Positions 45,089 through 54,952 are shown, counted from the first letter of the stretch. The stretch is 64,000 nucleotides of DNA from Pseudoalteromonas sp. S2755 (GCF_005886535.1 NZ_PNDS01000055.1:1-64000), one strand, 5' to 3'. The notes: generated from the letters alone by a model not told the origin. Numbers and translations are program-made.

Positions 45089-46048
45089 ATGACTGATGAG
45101 TATTGTGATTTGCAAAACACTTGGATTGCCTGTGGTGGCGTTATGCTGCTCACGGCTTGTACCATAGCCAATAGCTGTGAGCTTGCTGTGCTTGATGGTA
45201 GTGTCGTGCTCAATTCCTCAAAGATACAGCCTAAATGTCGTTTTAAACAAGATCAAACCGGCCAGTTGTCTGCTGCGGCTAAGTTCACCTCCGTGCTAAC
45301 TCATCAAGCGCCAAATTCTAAAATAAAGCGGCTATCACAGGAGCACGCTCAGCAATCATGCAACATCGACGCGACCCAAGGCAGTTTGACGTGTACATTT
45401 AATGGCAAAAGCGACCGCTTCACGCTGACTAACACCGTTAAACAGGGGAAAATCGCATCAACAAACTGGCAAGATGATGAATATGTTTACCTTGGCTGGG
45501 TGACTAATACTGAGGTATTAATGGGCTATATTGCGTTTGGCGCGCTTAACACCCACAGCGCCCCCTTTTTCATTCCCGCCTCCCAGTTTTGCCAATATGG
45601 TCTAAGCTCGCATATTATCGACCTTGGTAAGGGCGACTTATTGTGCCAAAACCACGAGGGGCTTTGGTCTCATAGCCGTTTACTGCCCCTACCACAACCC
45701 TGCCAACAACCACAACAAATGATCCAAGATAAAGGTGGGATTTGGGCGCTGGAGTTTATCGAAAGTAGCTATCAATGGCGGATCTGCAGATACAACGATA
45801 ACGCAGGTAGCCTATTAGCCGCATACGAATACAGCATAGATTTAAAGGCAACGCTGGCTCGGTATGACTTACAACCCAGTGATTACACCCAACTTACTTT
45901 TTTATCCAATGGCGATACTAACGCTATCGCGAATGCGGTGGAAATAGATAACGTCTTTCCTGTCAGTGATATTACGCCAGAGCTTGACCCACAAACGATA
46001 GAGCTGCCTATTCAGCAGCTACAATACAAACTGACTAAGCTAGATTAA
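45089..46048 (+). CDS. Hypothetical protein, possibly exported
   Basis: 319 residues. AGGATG at 45078 gives a ribosome site for the ATG at 45089. The N-terminus MTDEYCDLQNTWIACGGVMLLTACTIA contains a hydrophobic stretch with an LTAC sequence, but without the usual basic start, so lipoprotein export is uncertain. The remainder is cysteine-containing (about ten in all) and beta-rich, with WGLVTNTEVLMGYIAFG-type strands and RFTLTNTVKQGKIAST. I do not recognise a family. It lies 37 bases after the quinone reductase gene and could be co-transcribed; it converges with the AraC-type gene. Confidence 0.5.
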   Translation: MTDEYCDLQNTWIACGGVMLLTACTIANSCELAVLDGSVVLNSSKIQPKCRFKQDQTGQLSAAAKFTSVLTHQAPNSKIKRLSQEHAQQSCNIDATQGSLTCTFNGKSDRFTLTNTVKQGKIASTNWQDDEYVYLGWVTNTEVLMGYIAFGALNTHSAPFFIPASQFCQYGLSSHIIDLGKGDLLCQNHEGLWSHSRLLPLPQPCQQPQQMIQDKGGIWALEFIESSYQWRICRYNDNAGSLLAAYEYSIDLKATLARYDLQPSDYTQLTFLSNGDTNAIANAVEIDNVFPVSDITPELDPQTIELPIQQLQYKLTKLD

Positions 46049-46055
46049 TCGCCAC

Positions 46056-47135
46056 TCACTCTTGTGCTTCACGTAGCACTTGCGTTTGGCTATTTTGCTT
46101 TCTAAATTGGTTTGGCGTGGTTCCCGTAGCGATTTTAAATGCTCTAGTAAATGGTCCAACCGACGCGAAACCACTTTCCAGGCCAACGACAAGTACTGGC
46201 CAATGCTGTTTAGCAGGGTCTTGTAACAGCACTTTGGCATGCTCAACCCTCAACTCATTGACCAATTGGCTAAAGTTTCGCGCTTGCAGGTTTTGCCGTA
46301 TCACTCGGCTTATTTTGTATTCAGGTTCATTAAATTGCTGAGCTAAGTCAGCGACTTTTAACCCTTCTTTGAGAAAGCCTTTTTGCTTAATAAGAAAGTG
46401 TTCCACCTGTTGCTGGAGCGCAATATCATCCTCGGTTTGTGTTGGTTCATTTGATTCAACGCACCTAACGGATGTAATTGTACGTTGAGATGAAAATCGC
46501 CAATACAGTAACACTTGCGCCGTCAATATAATGAGGATGGCTGCGCTTGTCACTGCCCATTCTTGAACCTCACGATTGTCGGCAAAGCGATTTTCGATTA
46601 GTTTAGTGCCTGCGACGCAAATAAAATAAGCGGATAAGAATAGCACCCTTTGTGCTTTTTCTTGCCCTTGAGACTGTGAGAATCCTCGGCACCCTTCCCA
46701 AAATGCCAGCATGAGTACACTAGATGACAACAACAAGGTAAGCTCATACGCCGCAATGTTAAGCCACTCAACAAATCCGCGAGCGTTCATGTGTAATTGA
46801 CTATCGATAAACAAATAGCCTTGTCGCCACACGACTAAGGCAGCAATGGCGATTGCAAACACAACATGCCTTTTTAAAACGGCATGTTTTTCTCTAAATA
46901 GTGCCCGAGCAAGCAACCAAAACCCATTACAGGTCACACAAGCACCCATGCCAATTAAATACTGATATCCATTTAAGGAGTCCTGAGTCAACTTTTTGGT
47001 CGTGGCCAATGCTATCGAGCCGCACACTAAAGCAAAGAGTAAATGTGCTGCTTTTTTCTCTTTTACAAAAAGCTGAGCAACAACCAAAGTGCAACATAGG
47101 CTAAGCAAAAGTAGGTAATAGTTTTCAATAGTCAT
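46056..47135 (-). CDS. AraC-family regulator with N-terminal membrane domain
   Basis: About 359 residues from the ATG at 47135. Six or seven hydrophobic helices fill residues 1-215 (YYLLLLSLCCTLVVAQLF, VVFAIAIAALVVWRQGYL, ELTLLLSSSVLMLAFWEG). The C-terminal AraC/XylS DNA-binding domain (about 265-355) has LKVADLAQQFNEPEYKISRVI, FSQLVNELRVEHAKVLL and GLESGFASVGPFTRAFKIATGTTPNQFRK. Membrane-bound AraC regulators of this design sense envelope or extracellular signals. A longer frame begins at 47288 but its first about 50 residues look unlike the family. It faces away from the DUF2306 gene across about 200 bases and may control it. Confidence 0.8.
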   Translation of the reverse strand: MTIENYYLLLLSLCCTLVVAQLFVKEKKAAHLLFALVCGSIALATTKKLTQDSLNGYQYLIGMGACVTCNGFWLLARALFREKHAVLKRHVVFAIAIAALVVWRQGYLFIDSQLHMNARGFVEWLNIAAYELTLLLSSSVLMLAFWEGCRGFSQSQGQEKAQRVLFLSAYFICVAGTKLIENRFADNREVQEWAVTSAAILIILTAQVLLYWRFSSQRTITSVRCVESNEPTQTEDDIALQQQVEHFLIKQKGFLKEGLKVADLAQQFNEPEYKISRVIRQNLQARNFSQLVNELRVEHAKVLLQDPAKQHWPVLVVGLESGFASVGPFTRAFKIATGTTPNQFRKQNSQTQVLREAQE

Positions 47136-47338
47136 GATGATTGAAGGAATATTGATAGACACAGAAACTCTAACAGCCACACCAAAAGCATTCAAATTAA
47201 CTTTGTAAGCAAACTTAACACCATCATTTTTTAAATTCGGCCTACTTTCTTTGCTTTGATTTTCAAAATCAAAGCGACGAGATAGCAAAACCTTGTCATT
47301 TTATATATCAAGTTTATTGATTTATAAGGATAAGTATT

Positions 47339-48172
47339 TTGTCTTCCCTCAACCTAACCAAAACAACTGGGCTTTTCTTTAGTCCCTTTAGCGTATTGAA
47401 TGGTGCCGTAAAAAGCTGGATATGTGTCGCACTGCTCGGGCAATGGATGTTTGCTGTTTATATCTTAGGCCTATATGCCATGCCGCTTATCGTGGGATTC
47501 ACAGAGCAAAGTGCAGCGGTTTCACCGGCGAGTGGACACACAAAAGATGCCAAGGTGTTTTTTAGCCATGTTTTACCCGCTGTGATTTTGGCCACCAGCG
47601 GCTTATTACAGCTTATTCCTGCGGTGCGAAAACGCTTTCCACGTTTTCACCGCTACAACGGGCGCGTATTTTTTATTCTCGGTATTTCGGGCGCACTCAC
47701 AGGCTTATATCTCACTTGGGTAACCGATCTTAGGCTAAGCGATGTTGGTGCCATTGGGATCACACTCAACGGTATATTAATTCCCATTGCGATATTTTTT
47801 GCTTGGCGCGCTGCCATACAAAAAAATATCGCCGCACATCAACGTTATGCCGCACATAGTTTTTTCTTGGTTAATGGGGTGTGGACGTTTCGTCTTTATT
47901 TGTTTGGTTGGTACATGGTCAACCAAGGCTTCAATGGCAATACCGCAACCTTGGATGGCCCTGTCGATATATTTATTTCGTTTGCCTGCTATCTGCTACC
48001 AATGGCACTCGCAGAACTCTACTTTTGGGCAAAACGCCAAACCAAAGCCAGCGCACCGGTGTGGGTAATCGCGGTGATGATGAGCCTAGGTTTTGTGATC
48101 ACCGCGATTGGTGTCTGTGCGGCCACTATCATGATGTGGTGGCCACGCATTTCAGCCGTCTTTTTTAGTTAA
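47339..48172 (+). CDS. DUF2306 family membrane protein
   Basis: 277 residues with about seven transmembrane helices. VFFSHVLPAVILATSGLLQLIPAVRKRFPRFHRYNGRVFFILG holds conserved histidines (SHVLP, FHRYNGR) and RYAAHSFFLVNGVWTFRLYLFGW another (HQRYAAHS); this His-rich pattern in membrane helices is typical of DUF2306 and suggests haem or metal binding, not shown. Start is TTG at 47339 with AAGGATAAG just upstream; no better start is in frame. Divergent from the membrane AraC regulator, its likely controller. Confidence 0.72.
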   Translation: MSSLNLTKTTGLFFSPFSVLNGAVKSWICVALLGQWMFAVYILGLYAMPLIVGFTEQSAAVSPASGHTKDAKVFFSHVLPAVILATSGLLQLIPAVRKRFPRFHRYNGRVFFILGISGALTGLYLTWVTDLRLSDVGAIGITLNGILIPIAIFFAWRAAIQKNIAAHQRYAAHSFFLVNGVWTFRLYLFGWYMVNQGFNGNTATLDGPVDIFISFACYLLPMALAELYFWAKRQTKASAPVWVIAVMMSLGFVITAIGVCAATIMMWWPRISAVFFS

Positions 48173-48284
48173 ATTACGGTTTAATCAGTTACAAATAATT
48201 CGTCAGCGCTGCTATATAACCCGTTCCTTGTCGTTTTGACTCGTGTTAAATTAGCGATGATTTTTAAGCAAGGAACGAGCGGTT

Positions 48285-49460
48285 ATGCAAACTAGGTTAG
48301 TTACTCACATTGTTATCGTGGCTATTTTTATATTGCTGTCATTTGGTAGCGCTGTTGCTAATAACTCAGCAGATGCGAACTCGACACTGCAGCTTTCGTC
48401 CGCTTATTTTTCGCAAAAAAGAACGGTTCATATCGTCCTGCCACCAAGCTATGAGCAAGGCAATACAAGCTATCCAGTGTTATATCTAACTGATGGTCAG
48501 AGCAATCTTGAACATACCGCTTCAGCGGCTCGTTTCTTGGCACAACAACATAAAATACCGGAACTAATCATTGTTGCCATCGAAACCAACGAACACCGCA
48601 CTCGAGATCTGACCCCATCTTATCGCAAAGGCAGCCTTGCGGTACTGGGACATTTTGCAGGTCCAACACGGCAGCAAAATCCGGGCGGTGCAGAAATGCT
48701 ACTGCAATTTATCGACAAAGAACTCATCCCTTACGTAGACAAACATTATCGAACATCAGGCTATCGCGCGTTAGCAGGACACTCATTCGGTGGGCTGTTT
48801 GCAACCTATGCACTACTTGAAAAACCCGATTTATTTAATGGTGTGATGTTGGCAAGTCCAAGCCTTTGGTGGGATAAAGAGCGATTATTAAATGACTTAC
48901 TGACAAAAGCGTTAATCAACAAGTGTATCTACATCAGCATAGCAGACGAAAGCGCAATCATAACACAGCCATTTCAACGTCTTAATGATGCTTGGCGAAA
49001 ACCAAATGGCATTGACTTCAAAGCGCAGCACTTTAGCGGCGAAACCCATACGAGCGTCGTCTACCCAAGCTATTATCATGGTCTGCAGCACCTCTTTAAC
49101 CATTATCAGCCATCCTTGAAGGTAGCGGCCGCGGGTGTCACTCAGCTGGAAAATCATGTCGCCATCGCTAAGTCGCTATATGGACTCAAGACTTACCCCT
49201 ACGACGCACTGACTTCGCTCGGGTATGGTGCCCTATTCGAACGTAACTTCACTGCGGCCATCAACCTGTTTAGCTTTGTGAGCCAACACAACTCAGAGTC
49301 TCTCAATGCACTGCAGCAATTGGCCACGGCTTATCAGCAAAAAGGAGATAAGCCATCGCTGTTAAAGACCTACCAAACCATGCTTAAGCTTGAAGGGCTA
49401 AGTGAAAGCGAACAAAAGCATTTGCTCTCTGAAATCAAAGCATTGCAACACTTACATTAA
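48285..49460 (+). CDS. Secreted esterase, alpha/beta hydrolase, with TPR-like tail
   Basis: 391 residues. Signal peptide about 1-25 (ending AVANN). Alpha/beta hydrolase of the IroE/Fes/esterase-D type: SYPVLYLTDGQSNL (about 65), IIVAIETNEHRTRDLTPSYR, nucleophile elbow GHSFGGLFATYALL with Ser167, MLASPSLWW, and the catalytic His in SGETHTSVVYPS (about 251). The last about 110 residues (SLGYGALFERNFTAAINLF, LQQLATAYQQKGDKPSLLKTY) resemble two TPR repeats. Probably a periplasmic esterase for siderophore or other acyl esters. It meets a truncated relative tail-to-tail at 49452. Confidence 0.82.
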   Translation: MQTRLVTHIVIVAIFILLSFGSAVANNSADANSTLQLSSAYFSQKRTVHIVLPPSYEQGNTSYPVLYLTDGQSNLEHTASAARFLAQQHKIPELIIVAIETNEHRTRDLTPSYRKGSLAVLGHFAGPTRQQNPGGAEMLLQFIDKELIPYVDKHYRTSGYRALAGHSFGGLFATYALLEKPDLFNGVMLASPSLWWDKERLLNDLLTKALINKCIYISIADESAIITQPFQRLNDAWRKPNGIDFKAQHFSGETHTSVVYPSYYHGLQHLFNHYQPSLKVAAAGVTQLENHVAIAKSLYGLKTYPYDALTSLGYGALFERNFTAAINLFSFVSQHNSESLNALQQLATAYQQKGDKPSLLKTYQTMLKLEGLSESEQKHLLSEIKALQHLH

Positions 49461-49718
49461 CTGATTTTTTCTAAAGTGATGATACTCACTCAAGGCAAGT
49501 GGCACGGAAACCACTGGATTTTGTGAGTGCCCCGCGTCCTCGCTAATGCTGTGTCCCCAACGTACATTGGCAGGCGCATGCTGTTCAAGTGCATCTAATA
49601 AACCATGAAATGACCCCGTAATGATGTCATTCTCAGCACCACCAATGGAAAGGTAAATATACTTAGGTTTGCCTTGAATATTGGCTAGGCTTTTTGCGAA
49701 TGTTTTTGGAAAAAACAA
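49452..49718 (-). pseudogene. C-terminal relic of an esterase related to the upstream gene
   Basis: 88 codons open, with only a TTG start. The sequence GKPKYIYLSIGGAENDI, FHGLLDALEQHAPANVRW, EDAGHSQNPVVSVPLALSEY matches the C-terminal part (beta strand, catalytic His region) of the esterase at 48285, where the equivalent stretch is NKCIYISIADESAI through SGETHTSVVYPS. The nucleophile-bearing N-terminal two thirds are absent; the frame begins immediately after the DUF808 stop codon. So this is a deletion remnant of an inverted esterase paralogue, overlapping the intact gene's end by 9 bases. A short real protein is unlikely. Confidence 0.6.
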
Positions 49719-49727
49719 ACGCTCCCT

Positions 49728-50636
49728 TCAACCTTGTGCCTTTTTAAACACTGCCAGCAACTGACTTAGCACCGCCGCAATAATGACACCAATCACCGCA
49801 CCCAATCCAAGCTTGGCGATAATACTCAAAAGCCAGCTCATTGCAGGGAGCTGTTTTTCGATAGCGTGAACAATTTCTTCAAGTAAGTGGAACTGGTGAG
49901 CCAAAATATCAACGCCAACTAAAAGCATTGCCAACACACCGGCGACCGACAAAAACTTCATCAGACCATTGGCAAAATAAAGCAGCCCCTTACCCACTCC
50001 ACGTTTTATCGCCGCAAGTGTAGTCTTACCTGCATCCTTAATCATGGCTAAACCAATATCATCAAGCTTAACAATCAGGGCCACAATTCCGTAAACCCCG
50101 ATTGTCAGCGCAAGTCCAATTAACGAAAGGACTATTGCTTGTTTTTCAAAAGGCTGATCAGCAATCGCCCCCAGCGCAATAATGATAATTTCCGCCGATA
50201 GAACAAAGTCGGTAACGATAGCGCCCTTGATTTTGTCTTTTTCAAACTCGACTAAGTCAACACGCTCATCCTCGAGCGCTTTGACAAACTCATCGGTTTC
50301 TTGCTGTTGCTCCTGACGGTGAAAAATAGCGTGGAGAATTTTTTCACCACCCTCAAACAGCAAGTACAGCGCCCCTAAAATTAGCATAATGGGGATCATA
50401 AACGGCGCAAAATAACTGAAGGCTAAAGCGACCGGCACTAAAATAAACTTGTTCAGCAAGGAGCCTTTAAACACCTTCCATACCACTGCAAGCTCCCGAT
50501 CTGGTTTGATCCCACCCGATAGTTGCTCTGCGTTGACGGCAAGATCGTCTCCTAACACTGGAGCGGTTTTGGTTGCGGCTAATTTTGTTAGCGCAGCGAC
50601 ATCATCGAGCAAGGCAAGTAAGTTTGCGGATGGCAT
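49728..50636 (-). CDS. DUF808 (YedI-like) inner-membrane protein
   Basis: 302 residues. N-terminus MPSANLLALLDDVAALTKLAA with DDIAALTK-type and KTAPVLGDDLAVNAEQLSG motifs identifies DUF808 at once. About six or seven transmembrane helices follow (FILVPVALAFSYFAPFMIPIMLILGALYLLFEGGEK; TDFVLSAEIIIIALGAIA). Function is unknown in all bacteria known to me. Good GGAG ribosome site. Immediately downstream lies the esterase relic. Confidence 0.85.
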   Translation of the reverse strand: MPSANLLALLDDVAALTKLAATKTAPVLGDDLAVNAEQLSGGIKPDRELAVVWKVFKGSLLNKFILVPVALAFSYFAPFMIPIMLILGALYLLFEGGEKILHAIFHRQEQQQETDEFVKALEDERVDLVEFEKDKIKGAIVTDFVLSAEIIIIALGAIADQPFEKQAIVLSLIGLALTIGVYGIVALIVKLDDIGLAMIKDAGKTTLAAIKRGVGKGLLYFANGLMKFLSVAGVLAMLLVGVDILAHQFHLLEEIVHAIEKQLPAMSWLLSIIAKLGLGAVIGVIIAAVLSQLLAVFKKAQG

Positions 50637-50761
50637 AGCACACTCCTTTCGTTTAAGTTATTCATTAGGTGCGGTTGTCAAATAACTGCTTATGTAACGC
50701 GCATATAGTGCTTGCAAAAATGCCAACGCTCAATAAAAACAAAGTTGAAAAATCAATCGCC

Positions 50762-52735
50762 CTAAGTGTGTGGCTGTCTATCATACAGCGAACATGATAT
50801 TGCAGGCATGACTGCTTCAAGACAACTTAAATGTTGTTTTAATTCTCTCGGCTCGGTAATTCTTTTATACCGGATCCAAGGGATTAGAGGCGTAGTGTCG
50901 TCCTGCTCTGTAGTTAGATAAGCCTCATACCCTTTTATCCATTCATTCAACAAACCAAATGCATATGCATAAGGTAACAATGCTTCGTACTCCGCTTTTT
51001 CGACTCCTTCAGCGAAGCAGTGCTGACTGTTAAGTTTAATGTATTGATAAAATTGCTGAGACTGCAGTACCCAAGCTTTAAATTGCTTGGACGGCCCGAT
51101 AAATAAAAAGAAAGCCGCAATAAAACCTAGGTAAAAGAAGTGAAAAACCACACTGGTACCATTCACCAGCTCATCATCACCATCAATACACATCCATAAT
51201 AAGAATAAATAGGTAGGAATATAAATTAACGCACGTACAAGCCACATTTCTCGGCTCTTTTTATCTTCGCTGCGATGTTCTATGAACATCTCTACAATAA
51301 GCACCGCAATTAATAATATAGAAGTGCACAATAAAACTACAATTAAACTACCCGCAAACACTTGCCACCCATTGCCAGCACCAAGTCCAATCACAACAAA
51401 AGAAGCACCTAACCAAAGTAAAATAGGCACAATAAAAGCAAGAAAGTTTACATTATGCTGCGCTTTTCCCACTTCGGCATGATTCACATAATGGCATATT
51501 ATTTTTGTGAAAGACGCCCTCCCCTCGTTTCCTTTGTTAATAACAAAGCGGTTTTTTATCACTCGTTTTCGCTTGCGTTTTCCACTCGAGTTTTGCACGT
51601 CTTGCTGTTGATAAAAGTAACGTTGCAGCTTACCACTTAACCCAACCACCTCTGACTGGCTCGGCGCTTCGGGGTTTAACTGAATTTGGTGCAGCTTTTT
51701 TGGGTCAATATTACTAAATTCATCATTGTTTTTACCCCGTTCGCTAATCGTTAACTGTTTCGCCACTGCAAGCTTTAACACCTCAGCTAACGCGTCTTTT
51801 GCTGTTAGCATGCGTTCGATATTTGCAGCAACCAGTTCTCTTACCAAGCAAATCGGTAAATCTGGTGGTTGAGTGGAACAAGGAAGCGCATCGGCAAGTT
51901 TTGGCAATGCATGGAGGCGCTTGCGCGTTTGCCACACAGCCAATGCAAATAATATTAAAAACGGCAAAGCAATAAATAACACTCTAAACGGATACCATAC
52001 TTTGCGGTAAAGGTAATTATCCTTAAATACACCTTTTTCAAACGCGAGTGCGATTTCTCCCTGTGCTTTATCTGCTATCTCAGATTGACTCTCGAATAGG
52101 AGCTGATTACGTCCATTAACTATTCCATCGCGTATCAAAAACGCATCATTGTTTAGATGATCGACAAACAATTGGTGTTCCTTGAGCGTCGCAGTTTGAG
52201 GGTAGAAAATGGAGACAGTAAGCTTTTTAATTTTCAGATTAACATTAGGAAAGAGTGCATACGTCAATTCGTCCAATGCCGGATAAAATCGCATCCGGTT
52301 TTTTGATTGATATCGCACTTCAAATTGCTGAGCTTGCCCTTGCTTTGGAAGCTGCTCTTTGCTTATTACGAGCGTTACTGCACTTCTATCGTAGTTATAC
52401 TTCAGTGCATAATGCACTTCTTGCTCATCGATTTTTACTGAGTCAATGCTGATATCGCTCAGATAGTGTGTACCATCTGGATATCTCACATCCAGCTCAA
52501 TTGTTTGCGCGAGCCCCTGCCAATCGAAGTTTCCCCCTTGCAATATGCCTTGCTGAGTAACTTGAAGTGCACCCGTTTTATTAATATCGAGATTAACTTG
52601 TAGCTGAGAGAAGTGAGGATCCGCTACCGACGCATCTTTAAATCTTAAATAAGCCAGGGAAGGCGCACTCACGAGCAATAAAATGATTGCCAGCAATCCA
52701 CCATAAAGCGTGGTAAACCAAAAGCGTTTAGTCAT
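50762..52735 (-). CDS. DUF2207 family membrane protein
   Basis: 657 residues. A signal anchor (about 6-28) is followed by a beta-sandwich extracytoplasmic domain (about 35-225, SQLQVNLDINKTGALQVTQQG, VTLVISKEQLPKQGQAQQFEVRY), then a transmembrane helix (about 243-265), a cytoplasmic segment with ERGKNNDEFSNIDPKKLHQIQ, and two to four further helices (about 425-570). This is the DUF2207 design, thought to bridge membrane and periplasm; function unknown. AAAGGATTT ribosome site. It runs leftward and appears to be a single gene. Confidence 0.75.
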   Translation of the reverse strand: MTKRFWFTTLYGGLLAIILLLVSAPSLAYLRFKDASVADPHFSQLQVNLDINKTGALQVTQQGILQGGNFDWQGLAQTIELDVRYPDGTHYLSDISIDSVKIDEQEVHYALKYNYDRSAVTLVISKEQLPKQGQAQQFEVRYQSKNRMRFYPALDELTYALFPNVNLKIKKLTVSIFYPQTATLKEHQLFVDHLNNDAFLIRDGIVNGRNQLLFESQSEIADKAQGEIALAFEKGVFKDNYLYRKVWYPFRVLFIALPFLILFALAVWQTRKRLHALPKLADALPCSTQPPDLPICLVRELVAANIERMLTAKDALAEVLKLAVAKQLTISERGKNNDEFSNIDPKKLHQIQLNPEAPSQSEVVGLSGKLQRYFYQQQDVQNSSGKRKRKRVIKNRFVINKGNEGRASFTKIICHYVNHAEVGKAQHNVNFLAFIVPILLWLGASFVVIGLGAGNGWQVFAGSLIVVLLCTSILLIAVLIVEMFIEHRSEDKKSREMWLVRALIYIPTYLFLLWMCIDGDDELVNGTSVVFHFFYLGFIAAFFLFIGPSKQFKAWVLQSQQFYQYIKLNSQHCFAEGVEKAEYEALLPYAYAFGLLNEWIKGYEAYLTTEQDDTTPLIPWIRYKRITEPRELKQHLSCLEAVMPAISCSLYDRQPHT

Positions 52736-52940
52736 TGTTCAAATCCTTTGAATACAAAGCGCTAAGTCTATATAACTCAGCGCAATTTGCGCAGCAGACT
52801 AAAGCAAATAAGGTCTAATTTCAACACTAAAGTTACCGTTAAAGATGCCGCTTTTGGCGAGTAGACCTAGATAATATTTGCACATCACCGATTGGCTTTT
52901 TAGCTATACGCACTCCCTTTTAGTGCAACTAACAACCGCC

Positions 52941-53870
52941 TTAGCGCATAGTAATTGACACCGAAATAGCGCAGTGATCGCTGAGCATTCTCTCTTCAGA
53001 CATATCCGCAAAAAAATGTACGCTGGGGTCAAATTTTACCGTGTTTGCAAGCTTGTTACTTAGCAATATATGGTCAATCGGAACAGGATAACGTGGGTGA
53101 CAACCTGTCAGCGTTTTAGTTGCGTTTACCAAAGGTGCAGAAGCATTATTTTGGTGCTTGGTTAACTGCTGCCAAAATTGATTGTCGCCATGGCTTAAAC
53201 GATGATTGAAGTCGCCCAACACAATGGTGTTGCTATTTGCGCGTTTCTCCAACCAAGACTTAAGTACTGGTAGCTGCTCTGCCAGCAATCGACAAGCTTT
53301 TTTATCCGAAGTCGAGAAGTTATCAACAAAACAACCGCTTTTAAGGTGAACATTAAGCACTGAAAGCTCACCAAACTGAGTATCTAAGGTCACAACTAGG
53401 CCATGTCGTAGCCCTTCAACATTCACGCTAAGTTCGCTCACGTTATCCACTTTGCTTGGGACAAGGTTATTTCTAATCGCAAACGCGGTTTTCTGCTGTG
53501 TGGACAGGTTGCCACTTTCTCTACAATCATACGTCGCGCTATCTGCTCGACTTGAAATCAGTAATTGCCATTCATTGCTTGGAAAGACCTGCTCGAGCGC
53601 TTTAACCGATGCGACCTCCTGCAGCGCAATAACATCAGCATTAAGCCCTTTTGCATAATCGCGCAATGCGCTTATCTCCTGCTTGTCACGAGGCCTACAC
53701 CCTATGCTCGATGGATATGCTAAATGCTCCATGTTCCAAGTCGCAATTTTAAGCGGTGCGGCGGTTACTTGGCTGCTCACCGCAGCGATACCGATATTTG
53801 AAGGCTCTGACTGGCATCCTAACAGCGAGAGGCCAAAAATAGTGCTAAATGCAATTAATTTTGTTGTCAT
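52941..53870 (-). CDS. Endonuclease/exonuclease/phosphatase family lipoprotein
   Basis: 309 residues. Lipoprotein signal with lipobox SLLGC (Cys19). EEP-fold motifs: LKIATWNMEHLAY (about 40), VIALQEVAS (about 80), VLNVHLKSGC, TIVLGDFNHRLSH (about 217, catalytic Asp and Asn) and LSDHCAISVSI (about 297, terminal Asp-His). The family includes DNases, sphingomyelinases and phosphatases; metal is usually Mg. Here it is membrane-tethered in the periplasm. Third gene of an operon with MerC and DUF1826 proteins behind a Zur-like box, 12 bases after DUF1826. Confidence 0.8.
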   Translation of the reverse strand: MTTKLIAFSTIFGLSLLGCQSEPSNIGIAAVSSQVTAAPLKIATWNMEHLAYPSSIGCRPRDKQEISALRDYAKGLNADVIALQEVASVKALEQVFPSNEWQLLISSRADSATYDCRESGNLSTQQKTAFAIRNNLVPSKVDNVSELSVNVEGLRHGLVVTLDTQFGELSVLNVHLKSGCFVDNFSTSDKKACRLLAEQLPVLKSWLEKRANSNTIVLGDFNHRLSHGDNQFWQQLTKHQNNASAPLVNATKTLTGCHPRYPVPIDHILLSNKLANTVKFDPSVHFFADMSEERMLSDHCAISVSITMR

Positions 53871-53882
53871 AATGAATCCAAT

Positions 53883-54521
53883 CTAGGCGATAAAATCTAA
53901 CGTCAGTAGTAACCGCTTTTCCCCTGTAACTACTGCTGGTGAGCGATGCACTAAGCCACGACCTTCATTACCGTCCCAACGCTCACCTTTTAATAATGCC
54001 ACATCCCCACAGGCAAGCGATATTGCGTCTGCTTCAGGAGAAATAGTCAGTTTGTTGCCATCCCTTGATACATGCTGGTTTCTAAGCCACTCGCTGCCAG
54101 CGCCTGCGAGTGTAGTCACCAGTCGTACTGGCACTTTATCAACATGAAATTTCGGGCACATTGCAGTCTCGAGCGTTTTTAACCGTAAGCCAACGACGCG
54201 AAGCTCAAATAAGCAGCTAAACATATCCACAATTTCAATAATATGCGCCACCATCGTATCGCTAAAATTCAAACGCTTTAATGGCTCACTGACTTCGCAA
54301 GTGATCTTGCTAGTCGCAATTTGTAGGGCTAATTCTAGCTCTTTTGCTGTTTCTAAGTAGCGCCCAAACTCTGCTTTCAAAGCAGATGATAATGCATGTT
54401 GCCAAATCACAATATTGGTGTTGGGCTCATAAATCTTGGTTAACACGGTGGCATGCTCTGACTGCTGATGATGCAAAGAGTCCACGTCAAACAACGGCTC
54501 CATAGGCATAAGGCTATTCAT
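53883..54521 (-). CDS. DUF1826 family protein
   Basis: 212 residues. CPKFHVDKVPVRLVTTLAGAGSEWL (about 126-150) and CGDVALLKGERWDGNEGRGLVHRSP (about 170-194) are the diagnostic segments, with a His-x-Asp and distal His that resemble the facial triad of the 2-oxoglutarate/Fe dioxygenase (cupin) fold. In many proteobacteria DUF1826 genes lie in Zur regulons beside zinc-handling genes, and here the operon has a Zur-like box and a MerC neighbour. GGAG ribosome site six bases before ATG. Role in zinc limitation is inferred. Confidence 0.78.
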   Translation of the reverse strand: MNSLMPMEPLFDVDSLHHQQSEHATVLTKIYEPNTNIVIWQHALSSALKAEFGRYLETAKELELALQIATSKITCEVSEPLKRLNFSDTMVAHIIEIVDMFSCLFELRVVGLRLKTLETAMCPKFHVDKVPVRLVTTLAGAGSEWLRNQHVSRDGNKLTISPEADAISLACGDVALLKGERWDGNEGRGLVHRSPAVVTGEKRLLLTLDFIA

Positions 54522-54544
54522 AGTAACTCCAAATAGGGTTTTAT

Positions 54545-54922
54545 TTAGTGAAAATTGCGACGCAGCGCATAGTTTCGAAGATGAGCGTAGGAGATGAGCA
54601 TAGAGCCAAGCACTGTGAACAAGGTTTCTCCACCTTGTTCACCCAAAAAAGTTGCTAACACCAAGAGTGTGCAGCCCACGAGCCCTAAACTCACGACAAG
54701 ACACGACTTATGCCGCACATAGCCAAACCCGAGAGCGAATATACTAATGGGTATAACGGCTATTAGTAACCACTGATGAAATACCTCATCAGATAGCGCT
54801 AATAGGCCCGCAAAGGGAGGAAGTACAATTAATAAAAAAGGTAATATTAAACAATGGACTATACACAACATAGATAACCCAATTGCTGCCTTGTCTCCAA
54901 ACGACTGCACTTTTGCGCTCAC
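54545..54922 (-). CDS. MerC-domain membrane protein
   Basis: 125 residues from a GTG at 54922, which has GGAG at the right spacing; an upstream ATG at 54973 would lie across the regulatory box and is rejected. Four helices; the first contains AAIGLSMLCIVHCLILPFLL, the 'C.xHC' metal-binding pair of MerC mercury transporters (Cys/His/Cys), followed by LPPFAGLLALSDEVFHQWLL. MerC-domain proteins outside mer operons often belong to zinc-limitation regulons. First gene of an operon with DUF1826 and an EEP lipoprotein. Confidence 0.82.
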   Translation of the reverse strand: MSAKVQSFGDKAAIGLSMLCIVHCLILPFLLIVLPPFAGLLALSDEVFHQWLLIAVIPISIFALGFGYVRHKSCLVVSLGLVGCTLLVLATFLGEQGGETLFTVLGSMLISYAHLRNYALRRNFH

Positions 54923-54952
54923 GCTTTCTCCTTCGTCATGCCTACACCAACT

